From positions 27,501 to 91,500 of the forward strand of contig CAXHUQ010001401.1 of NCBI GenBank assembly GCA_964020085.1: a stretch of 64,000 bases of DNA, in the 5' to 3' direction. The DNA comes from Micromussa lordhowensis (lineage: Eukaryota; Cnidaria; Anthozoa; Scleractinia; Lobophylliidae). The notes beneath the pieces were generated by a model. That model was not told where the DNA came from, did no database searches, and was given only the letters and a program-made list of their open reading frames with translations. Both the position numbers and the translations under genes were made by a program. Shown piece after piece: positions 46,094-59,745 of this stretch (positions are counted from its first letter, which is position 1; every line of letters begins with the position of its first letter).

Positions 46094-49000
46094 CCGCCCG
46101 TGCTCAAGCCATTGTGGCCGCTCAAAATGCAGGGGGCTTGCCGTCAAGGCCTGCATTTCCAAGCTGCCCAGGGGTGGTTCTAACAGTGGGTGGGTGTCTC
46201 TGAGTTGTGTGTCAAAATCACAGGGCTGGGTGGCTATTCTTTTTTGAGACTTTGACTGCAGTTAGAGTATGTGGTCGCCTTAAGTGGATTTGACACCGTA
46301 GGTTGCCTTGGGGATTTTTTCCCGGGCTAGTGTAGGCCTGAATGGTAGTTTTCTTTTGATCACCCATTAGAGTCAGCCCACAGTGTGCAGTGGGTGGGTG
46401 GTTGGCGGGTGTGTGACCAGAGCACAGGGATGGGCAGGGGGTGCTTTTGTACTTGGTGACGGAAGCAAAATTGGCTTGTTTTGACTATTTCTTTAGTCAC
46501 CTTTTGAGAAATCCAGTTAGATATCTGGGCGTTTCTCTCCAGAATGGCATTCTGTGAGCCAGGCCGGGTAAATCGAGTGTCATCAGCTGAATTTTGACTG
46601 ATTTTCAGGCGTTCGGCCCTTGATATCTGAGCGAATTCGCTAGAAGGTGGCCTGTGAGGTTTTGGCTTGAGCACGGGCACCGCCCATGCTCAAGCCATTG
46701 TGGCCGCTCAAAATGCAGGGGGCTTGCCGTCAAGGCCTGCATTTCCAAGCTGCCCAGGGGTGGTTCTAACAGTGGGTGGGTGTCTCTGAGTTGTGTGTCA
46801 AAATCACAGGGCTGGGTGGCTATTCTTTTTTGAGACTTTGACTGCAGTTAGAGTATGTGGTCGCCTTAAGTGGATTTGACACCGTAGGTTGCCTTGGGGA
46901 TTTTTTCCCGGGCTAGTGTAGGCCTGAATGGTAGTTTTCTTTTGATCACCCATTAGAGTCAGCCCACAGTGTGCAGTGGGTGGGTGGTTGGCGGGTGTGT
47001 GACCAGAGCACAGGGATGGGCAGGGGGTGCTTTTGTACTTGGTGACGGAAGCAAAATTGGCTTGTTTTGACTATTTCTTTAGTCACCTTTTGAGAAATCC
47101 AGTTAGATATCTGGGCGTTTCTCTCCAGAATGGCATTCTGTGAGCCAGGCCGGGTAAATCGAGTGTCATCAGCTGAATTTTGACTGATTTTCAGGCGTTC
47201 GGCCCTTGATATCTGAGCGAATTCGCTAGAAGGTGGCCTGTGAGGTTTTGGCTTGAGCACGGGCACCGCCCATGCTCAAGCCATTGTGGCCGCTCAAAAT
47301 GCAGGGGGCTTGCCGTCAAGGCCTGCATTTCCAAGCTGCCCAGGGGTGGTTCTAACAGTGGGTGGGTGTCTCTGAGTTGTGTGTCAAAATCACAGGGCTG
47401 GGTGGCTATTCTTTTTTGAGACTTTGACTGCAGTTAGAGTATGTGGTCGCCTTAAGTGGATTTGACACCGTAGGTTGCCTTGGGGATTTTTTCCCGGGCT
47501 AGTGTAGGCCTGAATGGTAGTTTTCTTTTGATCACCCATTAGAGTCAGCCCACAGTGTGCAGTGGGTGGGTGGTTGGCGGGTGTGTGACCAGAGCACAGG
47601 GATGGGCAGGGGGTGCTTTTGTACTTGGTGACGGAAGCAAAATTGGCTTGTTTTGACTATTTCTTTAGTCACCTTTTGAGAAATCCAGTTAGATATCTGG
47701 GCGTTTCTCTCCAGAATGGCATTCTGTGAGCCAGGCCGGGTAAATCGAGTGTCATCAGCTGAATTTTGACTGATTTTCAGGCGTTCGGCCCTTGATATCT
47801 GAGCGAATTCGCTAGAAGGTGGCCTGTGAGGTTTTGGCTTGAGCACGGGCACCGCCCATGCTCAAGCCATTGTGGCCGCTCAAAATGCAGGGGGCTTGCC
47901 GTCAAGGCCTGCATTTCCAAGCTGCCCAGGGGTGGTTCTAACAGTGGGTGGGTGTCTCTGAGTTGTGTGTCAAAATCACAGGGCTGGGTGGCTATTCTTT
48001 TTTGAGACTTTGACTGCAGTTAGAGTATGTGGTCGCCTTAAGTGGATTTGACACCGTAGGTTGCCTTGGGGATTTTTTCCCGGGCTAGTGTAGGCCTGAA
48101 TGGTAGTTTTCTTTTGATCACCCATTAGAGTCAGCCCACAGTGTGCAGTGGGTGGGTGGTTGGCGGGTGTGTGACCAGAGCACAGGGATGGGCAGGGGGT
48201 GCTTTTGTACTTGGTGACGGAAGCAAAATTGGCTTGTTTTGACTATTTCTTTAGTCACCTTTTGAGAAATCCAGTTAGATATCTGGGCGTTTCTCTCCAG
48301 AATGGCATTCTGTGAGCCAGGCCGGGTAAATCGAGTGTCATCAGCTGAATTTTGACTGATTTTCAGGCGTTCGGCCCTTGATATCTGAGCGAATTCGCTA
48401 GAAGGTGGCCTGTGAGGTTTTGGCTTGAGCACGGGCACCGCCCATGCTCAAGCCATTGTGGCCGCTCAAAATGCAGGGGGCTTGCCGTCAAGGCCTGCAT
48501 TTCCAAGCTGCCCAGGGGTGGTTCTAACAGTGGGTGGGTGTCTCTGAGTTGTGTGTCAAAATCACAGGGCTGGGTGGCTATTCTTTTTTGAGACTTTGAC
48601 TGCAGTTAGAGTATGTGGTCGCCTTAAGTGGATTTGACACCGTAGGTTGCCTTGGGGATTTTTTCCCGGGCTAGTGTAGGCCTGAATGGTAGTTTTCTTT
48701 TGATCACCCATTAGAGTCAGCCCACAGTGTGCAGTGGGTGGGTGGTTGGCGGGTGTGTGACCAGAGCACAGGGATGGGCAGGGGGTGCTTTTGTACTTGG
48801 TGACGGAAGCAAAATTGGCTTGTTTTGACTATTTCTTTAGTCACCTTTTGAGAAATCCAGTTAGATATCTGGGCGTTTCTCTCCAGAATGGCATTCTGTG
48901 AGCCAGGCCGGGAAAATCGAGTGTCATCAGCTAAATTTTGACTGATTTTCAGGCGTTCGGCCCTTGATAATTATCTGGGCGTTTTTCTCCAGAATGGCAT

Positions 49001-52000
49001 TCTGCATTCTGTGAGCCAGGCCGGGTAAATCGAGTGTCATCAGCTGAATTTTGACTGATTTTCAGGCGTTCGGCCTTTGATATCTGAGCGAATTCGCTAG
49101 AAGGTGGCCTGTGAGGTTTTGGCTTGAGCACGGGCACCGCCCGTGCTCAAGCCATTGTGGCCGCTCAAAATGCAGGGGGCTTGCCGTCAAGGCCTGCATT
49201 TCCAAGCTGCCCAGGGGTGGTTCTAACAGTGGGTGGGTGTCTTTGAGTTGTGTGTCAAAATCACAGGGCTGGGTGGCTATTCTTTTTTGAGACTTTGACT
49301 CCAGTTAGAGTATGTGGTCGCCTTAAGTGGATTTGACACCGTAGGTTGCCTTGGGGATTTTTTCCCGGGCTAGTGTAGGCCTGAATGGTAGTTTTCTTTT
49401 GATCACCCATTAGAGTCAGCCCACAGTGTGCAGTGGGTGGGTGGTTGGCGGGTGTGTGACCAGAGCACAGGGATGGGCAGGAAGTGCTTTTGTACTTGGT
49501 GACGGAAGCAAAATTGGCTTGTTTTGACTATTTCTTTAGTCACCTTTTGAGAAATCCAGTTAGATATCTGGGCGTTTCTCTCCAGAATGGCATTCTGTGA
49601 GCCAGGCCGGGTAAATCGAGTGTCATCAGCTGAATTTTGACTGATTTTCAGGCGTTCGGCCCTTGATATCTGAGCGAATTCGCTAGAAGGTGGCCTGTGA
49701 GGTTTTGGCTTGAGCACGGGCACCGCCCGTGCTCAAGCCATTGTGGCCGCTCAAAATGCAGGGGGCTTGCCGTCAAGGCCTGCATTTCCAAGCTGCCCAG
49801 GGGTGGTTCTAACAGTGGGTGGGTGTCTCTGAGTTGTGTGTCAAAATCACAGGGCTGGGTGGCTATTCTTTTTTGAGACTTTGACTGCAGTTAGAGTATG
49901 TGGTCGCCTTAAGTGGATTTGACACCGTAGGTTGCCTTGGGGATTTTTTCCCGGGCTAGTGTAGGCCTGAATGGTAGTTTTCTTTTGATCACCCATTAGA
50001 GTCAGCCCACAGTGTGCAGTGGGTGGGTGGTTGGCGGGTGTGTGACCAGAGCACAGGGATGGGCAGGGGGTGCTTTTGTACTTGGTGACGGAAGCAAAAT
50101 TGGCTTGTTTTGACTATTTCTTTAGTCACCTTTTGAGAAATCCAGTTAGATATCTGGGCGTTTCTCTCCAGAATGGCATTCTGTGAGCCAGGCCGGGTAA
50201 ATCGAGTGTCATCAGCTGAATTTTGACTGATTTTCAGGCGTTCGGCCCTTGATATCTGAGCGAATTCGCTAGAAGGTGGCCTGTGAGGTTTTGGCTTGAG
50301 CACGGGCACCGCCCGTGCTCAAGCCATTGTGGCCGCTCAAAATGCAGGGGGCTTGCCGTCAAGGCCTGCATTTCCAAGCTGCCCAGGGGTGGTTCTAACA
50401 GTGGGTGGGTGTCTCTGAGTTGTGTGTCAAAATCACAGGGCTGGGTGGCTATTCTTTTTTGAGACTTTGACTGCAGTTAGAGTATGTGGTTGCCTTAAGT
50501 GGATTTGACACCGTAGGTTGCCTTGGGGATTTTTTCCCGGGCTAGTGTAGGCCTGAATGGTAGTTTTCTTTTGATCACCCATTAGAGTCAGCCCACAGTG
50601 TGCAGTGGGTGGGTGGTTGGCGGGTGTGTAACCAGAGCACAGGGATGGGCAGGGGGTTCTTTTGTACTTGGTGACGGAAGCAAAATTGGCTTGTTTTGAC
50701 TATTTCTTTAGTCACCTTTTGAGAAATCCAGTTAGATATCTGGGCGTTTCTCTCCAGAATGGCATTCTGTGAGCCAGGCCGGGTAAATCGAGTGTCATCA
50801 GCTGAATTTTGACTGATTTTCAGGCGTTCGGCCCTTGATAATTATCTGGGCGTTTCTCTCCAGAATGGCATTCTGTGAGCCAGGCCGGGAAAATCGAGTG
50901 TCATCAGCTGAATTTTGACTGATTTTCAGGCGTTCGGCCCTTGATATCTGAGCGAATTCGCTAGAAGGTGGCCTGTGAGGTTTTGGCTTGAGCACGGGCA
51001 CCGCCCGTGCTCAAGCCATTGTGGCCGCTCAAAATGCAGGGGGCTTGCCGTCAAGGCCTGCATTTCCAAGCTGCCCAGGGGTGGTTCTAACAGTGGGTGG
51101 GTGTCTCTGAGTTGTGTGTAAAAATCACAGGGCTGGGTGGCTATTCTTTTTTGAGACTTTGACTGCAGTTAGAGTATGTGGTCGCCTTAAGTGGATTTGA
51201 CACCGTAGGTTGCCTTGGGGGTGTTTTTTTCGGGCTAGTGTAGGCCTGAATGGTAGTTTTCTTTTGATCACCCATTAGAGTCAGCCCACAGTGTGCAGTG
51301 GGTGGGTGGTTGGCGGGTGTGTGACCAGAGCACAGGGATGGGCAGGGGGTGCTTTTGTACTTGGTGACGGAAGCAAAATTGGCTTGTTTTGACTATTTCT
51401 TTAGTCACCTTTTGAGAAATCCAGTTAGATATCTGGGCGTTTCTCTCCAGAATGGCATTCTGTGAGCCAGGCCGGGTAAATCAAGTGTCATCAGCTGAAT
51501 TTTGACTGATTTTCAGGCGTTCAGCCCTTGATATCTGAGCGAATTCGCTAGAAGGTGGCCTGTGAGGTTTTGGCTTGAGCACGGGCACCGCCCGTGCTCA
51601 AGCCATTGTGGCCGCTCAAAATGCAGGGGGCTTGCCGTCAAGGCCTGCATTTCCAAGCTGCCCAGGGGTGGTTCTAACAGTGGGTGGGTGTCTCTGAGTT
51701 GTGTGTCAAAATCACAGGGCTGGGTGGCTATTCTTTTTTGAGACTTTGACTGCAGTTAGAGTATGTGGTCGCCTTAAGTGGATTTGACACCGTAGGTTGC
51801 CTTGGGGATTTTTTCCCGGGCTAGTGTAGGCCTGAATGGTAGTTTTCTTTTGATCACCCATTAGAGTCAGCCCACAGTGTGCAGTGGGTGGGTGGTTGGC
51901 GGGTGTGTGACCAGAGCACAGGGATGGGCAGGGGGTGCTTTTGTACTTGGTGACAGAAGCAAAATTGGCTTGTTTTGACTATTTCTTTAGTCACCTTTTG

Positions 52001-52499
52001 AGAAATCCAGTTAGATATCTGGGCGTTTCTCTCCAGAATGGCATTCTGTGAGCCAGGCCGGGTAAATCGAGTGTCATCAGCTGAATTTTGACTGATTTTC
52101 AGGCGTTCGGCCCTTGATATCTGAGCGAATTCGCTAGAAGGTGGCCTGTGAGGTTTTGGCTTGAGCACGGGCACCGCCCATGCTCAAGCCATTGTGGCCG
52201 CTCAAAATGCAGGGGGCTTGCCGTCAAGGCCTGCATTTCCAAGCTGCCCAGGGGTGGTTCTAACAGTGGGTGGGTGTCTCTGAGTTGTGTGTCAAAATCA
52301 CAGGGCTGGGTGGCTATTCTTTTTTGAGACTTTGACTGCAGTTAGAGTATGTGGTCGCCTTAAGTGGATTTGACACCGTAGGTTGCCTTGGGGATTTTTT
52401 CCCGGGCTAGTGTAGGCCTGAATGGTAGTTTTCTTTTGATCACCCATTAGAGTCAGCCCACAGTGTGCAGTGGGTGGGTGGTTGGCGGGTGTGTGACCA

Positions 52500-55400
52500 G
52501 AGCACAGGGATGGGCAGGGGGTGCTTTTGTACTTGGTGACGGAAGCAAAATTGGCTTGTTTTGACTATTTCTTTAGTCACCTTTTGAGAAATCCAGTTAG
52601 ATATCTGGGCGTTTCTCTCCAGAATGGCATTCTGTGAGCCAGGCCGGGTAAATCGAGTGTCATCAGCTGAATTTTGACTGATTTTCAGGCGTTCGGCCCT
52701 TGATATCTGAGCGAATTCGCTAGAAGGTGGCCTGTGAGGTTTTGGCTTTAGCACGGGCACCGCCCGTGCTCAAGCCATTGTGGCCGCTCAAAATGCAGGG
52801 GGCTTGCCGTCAAGGCCTGCATTTCCAAGCTGCCCAGGGGTGGTTCTAACTGTGGGTGGGTGTCTCTGAGTTGTGTGTCAAAATCACAGGGCTGGGTGGC
52901 TATTCTTTTTTGAGACTTTGACTGCAGTTAGAGTATGTGGTCGCCTTAAGTGGATTTGACACCGTAGGTTGCCTTGGGGATTTTTTCCCGGGCTAGTGTA
53001 GGCCTGAATGGTAGTTTTCTTTTGATCACCCATTAGAGTCAGCCCACAGTGTGCAGTGGGTGGGTGGTTGGCGGGTGTGTGACCAGAGCACAGGGATGGG
53101 CAGGGGGTGCTTTTGTACTTGGTGACGGAAGCAAAATTGGCTTGTTTTGACTATTTCTTTAGTCACCTTTTGAGAAATCCAGTTAGATATCTGGGCGTTT
53201 CTCTCCAGAATGGCATTCTGTGAGCCAGGCCGGGTAAATCGAGTGTCATCAGCTGAATTTTGACTGATTTTCAGGCGTTCGGCCCTTGATATCTGAGCGA
53301 ATTCGCTAGAAGGTGGCCTGTAAGGTTTTGGCTTTAGCACGGGCACCGCCCGTGCTCAAGCCATTGTGGCCGCTCAAAATGCAGGGGGCTTGCCGTCAAG
53401 GCCTGCATTTCCAAGCTGCCCAGGGGTAGTTCTAACTGTGGGTGGGTGTCTCTGAGTTGTGTGTCAAAATCACAGGGCTGGGTGGCTATTCTTTTTTGAG
53501 ACTTTGACTGCAGTTAGAGTATGTGGTCGCCTTAAGTGGATTTGACACCGTAGGTTGCCTTGGGGATTTTTTCCCGGGCTAGTGTAGGCCTGAATGGTAG
53601 TTTTCTTTTAATCACCCATTAGAGTCAGCCCACAGTGTGCAGTGGGTGGGTGGTTGGCGGGTGTGTGACCAGAGCACAGGGATGGGCAGGGGGTGCTTTT
53701 GTACTTGGTGACGGAAGCAAAATTGGCTTGTTTTGACTATTTCTTTAGTCACCTTTTGAGAAATCCAGTTAGATATCTGGGCGTTTCTCTCCAGAATGGC
53801 ATTCTGTGAGCCAGGCCGGGTAAATCGAGTGTCATCAGCTGAATTTTGACTGATTTTCAGGCGTTCGGCCCTTGATATCTGAGCGAATTCGCTAGAAGGT
53901 GGCCTGTGAGGTTTTGGCTTGAGCACGGGCACCGCCCGTGCTCAAGCCATTGTGGCCGCTCAAAATGCAGGGGGCTTGCCGTCAAGGCCTGCATTTCCAA
54001 GCTGCCCAGGGGTGGTTCTAACAGTGGGTGGGTGTCTCTGAGTTGTGTGTCAAAATCACAGGGCTGGGTGGCTATTCTTTTTTGAGACTTTGACTGCAGT
54101 TAGAGTACGTGGTCGCCTTAAGTGGATTTGACACCGTAGGTTGCCTTGGGGATTTTTTCCCGGGCTAGTGTAGGCCTGAATGGTAGTTTTCTTTTGATCA
54201 CCCATTAGAGTCAGCCCACAGTGTGCAGTGGGTGGGTGGTTGGCGGGTGTGTGACCAGAGCACAGGGATGGGCAGGGGGTGCTTTTGTACTTGGTGACGG
54301 AAGCAAAATTGGCTTGTTTTGACTATTTCTTTAGTCACCTTTTGAGAAATCCAGTTAGATATCTGGGCGTTTCTCTCCAGAATGGCATTCTGTGAGCCAG
54401 GCCGGGTAAATCGAGTGTCATCAGCTGAATTTTGACTGATTTTCAGGCGTTCGGCCCTTGATATCTGAGCGAATTCGCTAGAAGGTGGCCTGTGAGGTTT
54501 TGGCTTGAGCACGGGCACCGCCCGTGCTCAAGCCATTGTGGCCGCTCAAAATGCAGGGGGCTTGCCGTCAAGGCCTGCATTTCCAAGCTGCCCAGGGGTG
54601 GTTCTAACAGTGGGTGGGTGTCTCTGAGTTGTGTGTCAAAATCACAGGGCTGGGTGGCTATTCTTTTTTGAGACTTTGACTGCAGTTAGAGTATGTGGTT
54701 GCCTTAAGTGGATTTGACACCGTAGGTTGCCTTGGGGATTTTTTCCCGGGCTAGTGTAGGCCTGAATGGTAGTTTTCTTTTGATCACCCATTAGAGTCAG
54801 CCCACAGTGTGCAGTGGGTGGGTGGTTGGCGGGTGTGTAACCAGAGCACAGGGATGGGCAGGGGGTTCTTTTGTACTTGGTGACGGAAGCAAAATTGGCT
54901 TGTTTTGACTATTTCTTTAGTCACCTTTTGAGAAATCCAGTTAGATATCTGGGCGTTTCTCTCCAGAATGGCATTCTGTGAGCCAGGCCGGGTAAATCGA
55001 GTGTCATCAGCTGAATTTTGACTGATTTTCAGGCGTTCGGCCCTTGATATCTGAGCGAATTTGCTAGAAGGTGGCCTGTGAGGTTTTGGCTTGAGCACGG
55101 GCACCGCCCGTGCTCAAGCCATTGTGGCCGCTCAAAATGCAGGGGGCTTGCCGTCAAGGCCTGCATTTCCAAGCTGCCCAGGGGTGGTTCTAACAGTGGG
55201 TGGGTGTCTCTGAGTTGTGTGTCAAAATCACAGGGCTGGGTGGCTATTCTTTTTTGAGACTTTGACTGCAGTTAGAGTATGTGGTCGCCTTAAGTGGATT
55301 TGACACCGTAGGTTGCCTTGGGGATTTTTTCCCGGGCTAGTGTAGGCCTGAATGGTAGTTTTCTTTTGATCACCCATTAGAGTCAGCCCACAGTGTGCAG

Positions 55401-58400
55401 TGGGTGGGTGGTTGGCGGGTGTGTGACCAGAGCACAGGGATGGGCAGGGGGTGCTTTTGTACTTGGTGACGGAAGCAAAATTGGCTTGTTTTGACTATTT
55501 CTTTAGTCACCTTTTGAGAAATCCAGTTAGATATCTGGGCGTTTCTCTCCAGAATGGCATTCTGTGAGCCAGGCCGGGTAAATCGAGTGTCATCAGCTGA
55601 ATTTTGACTGATTTTCAGGCGTTCGGCCCTTGATAATTATCTGGGCGTTTCTCTCCAGAATGGCATTCTGTGAGCCAGGCCGGGAAAATCGAGTGTCATC
55701 AGCTGAATTTTGACTGATTTTCAGGCGTTCGGCCCTTGATATCTGAGCGAATTCGCTAGAAGGTGGCCTGTGAGGTTTTGGCTTGAGCACGGGCACCGCC
55801 CGTGCTCAAGCCATTGTGGCCGCTCAAAATGCAGGGGGCTTGCCGTCAAGGCCTGCATTTCCAAGCTGCCCAGGGGTGGTTCTAACAGTGGGTGGGTGTC
55901 TCTGAGTTGTGTGTAAAAATCACAGGGCTGGGTGGCTATTCTTTTTTGAGACTTTGACTGCAGTTAGAGTATGTGGTCGCCTTAAGTGGATTTGACACCG
56001 TAGGTTGCCTTGGGGGTGTTTTTTTCGGGCTAGTGTAGGCCTGAATGGTAGTTTTCTTTTGATCACCCATTAGAGTCAGCCCACAGTGTGCAGTGGGTGG
56101 GTGGTTGGCGGGTGTGTGACCAGAGCACAGGGATGGGCAGGGGGTGCTTTTGTACTTGGTGACGGAAGCAAAATTGGCTTGTTTTGACTATTTCTTTAGT
56201 CACCTTTTGAGAAATCCAGTTAGATATCTGGGCGTTTCTCTCCAGAATGGCATTCTGTGAGCCAGGCCGGGTAAATCGAGTGTCATCAGCTGAATTTTGA
56301 CTGATTTTCAGGCGTTCGGCCCTTGATATCTGAGCGAATTCGCTAGAAGGTGGCCTGTGAGGTTTTGGCTTTAGCACGGGCACCGCCCGTGCTCAAGCCA
56401 TTGTGGCCGCTCAAAATGCAGGGGGCTTGCCGTCAAGGCCTGCATTTCCAAGCTGCCCAGGGGTGGTTCTAACTGTGGGTGGGTGTCTCTGAGTTGTGTG
56501 TCAAAATCACAGGGCTGGGTGGCTATTCTTTTTTGAGACTTTGACTGCAGTTAGAGTATGTGGTCGCCTTAAGTGGATTTGACACCGTAGGTTGCCTTGG
56601 GGATTTTTTCCCGGGCTAGTGTAGGCCTGAATGGTAGTTTTCTTTTGATCACCCATTAGAGTCAGCCCACAGTGTGCAGTGGGTGGGTGGTTGGCGGGTG
56701 TGTGACCAGAGCACAGGGATGGGCAGGGGGTGCTTTTGTACTTGGTGACGGAAGCAAAATTGGCTTGTTTTGACTATTTCTTTAGTCACCTTTTGAGAAA
56801 TCCAGTTAGATATCTGGGCGTTTCTCTCCAGAATGGCATTCTGTGAGCCAGGCCGGGTAAATCGAGTGTCATCAGCTGAATTTTGACTGATTTTCAGGCG
56901 TTCGGCCCTTGATATCTGAGCGAATTCGCTAGAAGGTGGCCTGTAAGGTTTTGGCTTTAGCACGGGCACCGCCCGTGCTCAAGCCATTGTGGCCGCTCAA
57001 AATGCAGGGGGCTTGCCGTCAAGGCCTGCATTTCCAAGCTGCCCAGGGGTGGTTCTAACTGTGGGTGGGTGTCTCTGAGTTGTGTGTCAAAATCACAGGG
57101 CTGGGTGGCTATTCTTTTTTGAGACTTTGACTGCAGTTAGAGTATGTGGTCGCCTTAAGTGGATTTGACACCGTAGGTTGCCTTGGGGATTTTTTCCCGG
57201 GCTAGTGTAGGCCTGAATGGTAGTTTTCTTTTAATCACCCATTAGAGTCAGCCCACAGTGTGCAGTGGGTGGGTGGTTGGCGGGTGTGTGACCAGAGCAC
57301 AGGGATGGGCAGGGGGTGCTTTTGTACTTGGTGACGGAAGCAAAATTGGCTTGTTTTGACTATTTCTTTAGTCACCTTTTGAGAAATCCAGTTAGATATC
57401 TGGGCGTTTCTCTCCAGAATGGCATTCTGTGAGCCAGGCCGGGTAAATCGAGTGTCATCAGCTGAATTTTGACTGATTTTCAGGCGTTCGGCCCTTGATA
57501 TCTGAGCGAATTCGCTAGAAGGTGGCCTGTGAGGTTTTGGCTTGAGCACGGGCACCGCCCGTGCTCAAGCCATTGTGGCCGCTCAAAATGCAGGGGGCTT
57601 GCCGTCAAGGCCTGCATTTCCAAGCTGCCCAGGGGTGGTTCTAACAGTGGGTGGGTGTCTCTGAGTTGTGTGTCAAAATCACAGGGCTGGGTGGCTATTC
57701 TTTTTTGAGACTTTGACTGCAGTTAGAGTACGTGGTCGCCTTAAGTGGATTTGACACCGTAGGTTGCCTTGGGGATTTTTTCCCGGGCTAGTGTAGGCCT
57801 GAATGGTAGTTTTCTTTTGATCACCCATTAGAGTCAGCCCACAGTGTGCAGTGGGTGGGTGGTTGGCGGGTGTGTGACCAGAGCACAGGGATGGGCAGGG
57901 GGTGCTTTTGTACTTGGTGACGGAAGCAAAATTGGCTTGTTTTGACTATTTCTTTAGTCACCTTTTGAGAAATCCAGTTAGATATCTGGGCGTTTCTCTC
58001 CAGAATGGCATTCTGTGAGCCAGGCCGGGTAAATCGAGTGTCATCAGCTGAATTTTGACTGATTTTCAGGCGTTCGGCCCTTGATATCTGAGCGAATTCG
58101 CTAGAAGGTGGCCTGTGAGGTTTTGGCTTGAGCACGGGCACCGCCCGTGCTCAAGCCATTGTGGCCGCTCAAAATGCAGGGGGCTTGCCGTCAAGGCCTG
58201 CATTTCCAAGCTGCCCAGGGGTGGTTCTAACAGTGGGTGGGTGTCTCTGAGTTGTGTGTCAAAATCACAGGGCTGGGTGGCTATTCTTTTTTGAGACTTT
58301 GACTGCAGTTAGAGTATGTGGTTGCCTTAAGTGGATTTGACACCGTAGGTTGCCTTGGGGATTTTTTCCCGGGCTAGTGTAGGCCTGAATGGTAGTTTTC

Positions 58401-59745
58401 TTTTGATCACCCATTAGAGTCAGCCCACAGTGTGCAGTGGGTGGGTGGTTGGCGGGTGTGTAACCAGAGCACAGGGATGGGCAGGGGGTTCTTTTGTACT
58501 TGGTGACGGAAGCAAAATTGGCTTGTTTTGACTATTTCTTTAGTCACCTTTTGAGAAATCCAGTTAGATATCTGGGCGTTTCTCTCCAGAATGGCATTCT
58601 GTGAGCCAGGCCGGGTAAATCGAGTGTCATCAGCTGAATTTTGACTGATTTTCAGGCGTTCGGCCCTTGATATCTGAGCGAATTTGCTAGAAGGTGGCCT
58701 GTGAGGTTTTGGCTTGAGCACGGGCACCGCCCGTGCTCAAGCCATTGTGGCCGCTCAAAATGCAGGGGGCTTGCCGTCAAGGCCTGCATTTCCAAGCTGC
58801 CCAGGGGTGGTTCTAACAGTGGGTGGGTGTCTCTGAGTTGTGTGTCAAAATCACAGGGCTGGGTGGCTATTCTTTTTTGAGACTTTGACTGCAGTTAGAG
58901 TATGTGGTCGCCTTAAGTGGATTTGACACCGTAGGTTGCCTTGGGGATTTTTTCCCGGGCTAGTGTAGGCCTGAATGGTAGTTTTCTTTTGATCACCCAT
59001 TAGAGTCAGCCCACAGTGTGCAGTGGGTGGGTGGTTGGCGGGTGTGTGACCAGAGCACAGGGATGGGCAGGGGGTGCTTTTGTACTTGGTGACGGAAGCA
59101 AAATTGGCTTGTTTTGACTATTTCTTTAGTCACCTTTTGAGAAATCCAGTTAGATATCTGGGCGTTTCTCTCCAGAATGGCATTCTGTGAGCCAGGCCGG
59201 GTAAATCGAGTGTCATCAGCTGAATTTTGACTGATTTTCAGGCGTTCGGCCCTTGATAATTATCTGGGCGTTTCTCTCCAGAATGGCATTCTGTGAGCCA
59301 GGCCGGGAAAATCGAGTGTCATCAGCTGAATTTTGACTGATTTTCAGGCGTTCGGCCCTTGATATCTGAGCGAATTCGCTAGAAGGTGGCCTGTGAGGTT
59401 TTGGCTTGAGCACGGGCACCGCCCGTGCTCAAGCCATTGTGGCCGCTCAAAATGCAGGGGGCTTGCCGTCAAGGCCTGCATTTCCAAGCTGCCCAGGGGT
59501 GGTTCTAACAGTGGGTGGGTGTCTCTGAGTTGTGTGTAAAAATCACAGGGCTGGGTGGCTATTCTTTTTTGAGACTTTGACTGCAGTTAGAGTATGTGGT
59601 CGCCTTAAGTGGATTTGACACCGTAGGTTGCCTTGGGGGTGTTTTTTTCGGGCTAGTGTAGGCCTGAATGGTAGTTTTCTTTTGATCACCCATTAGAGTC
59701 AGCCCACAGTGTGCAGTGGGTGGGTGGTTGGCGGGTGTGTGACCA
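52500..59745. repeat. Higher-order repeat C: 3,623-bp block in tandem
   Basis: Six units plus a 106-bp duplication and one extra base (6 x 586 + 107). Paired markers at a 3,623-bp shift are GGCTTTAGC with AACTGTGGG, CCTGTAAGG, TTTTAATCACC (53608 and 57231), GAGTACGTGG, GTGTGTAACC with GGGGTTCTT, the 106-bp duplication (55635 and 59258) and GGGGGTGTTTTTTTCGGG (56012 and 59635). Related but not identical blocks lie at 50575-52200 and 59800-62530. Edges are approximate. Confidence 0.8.
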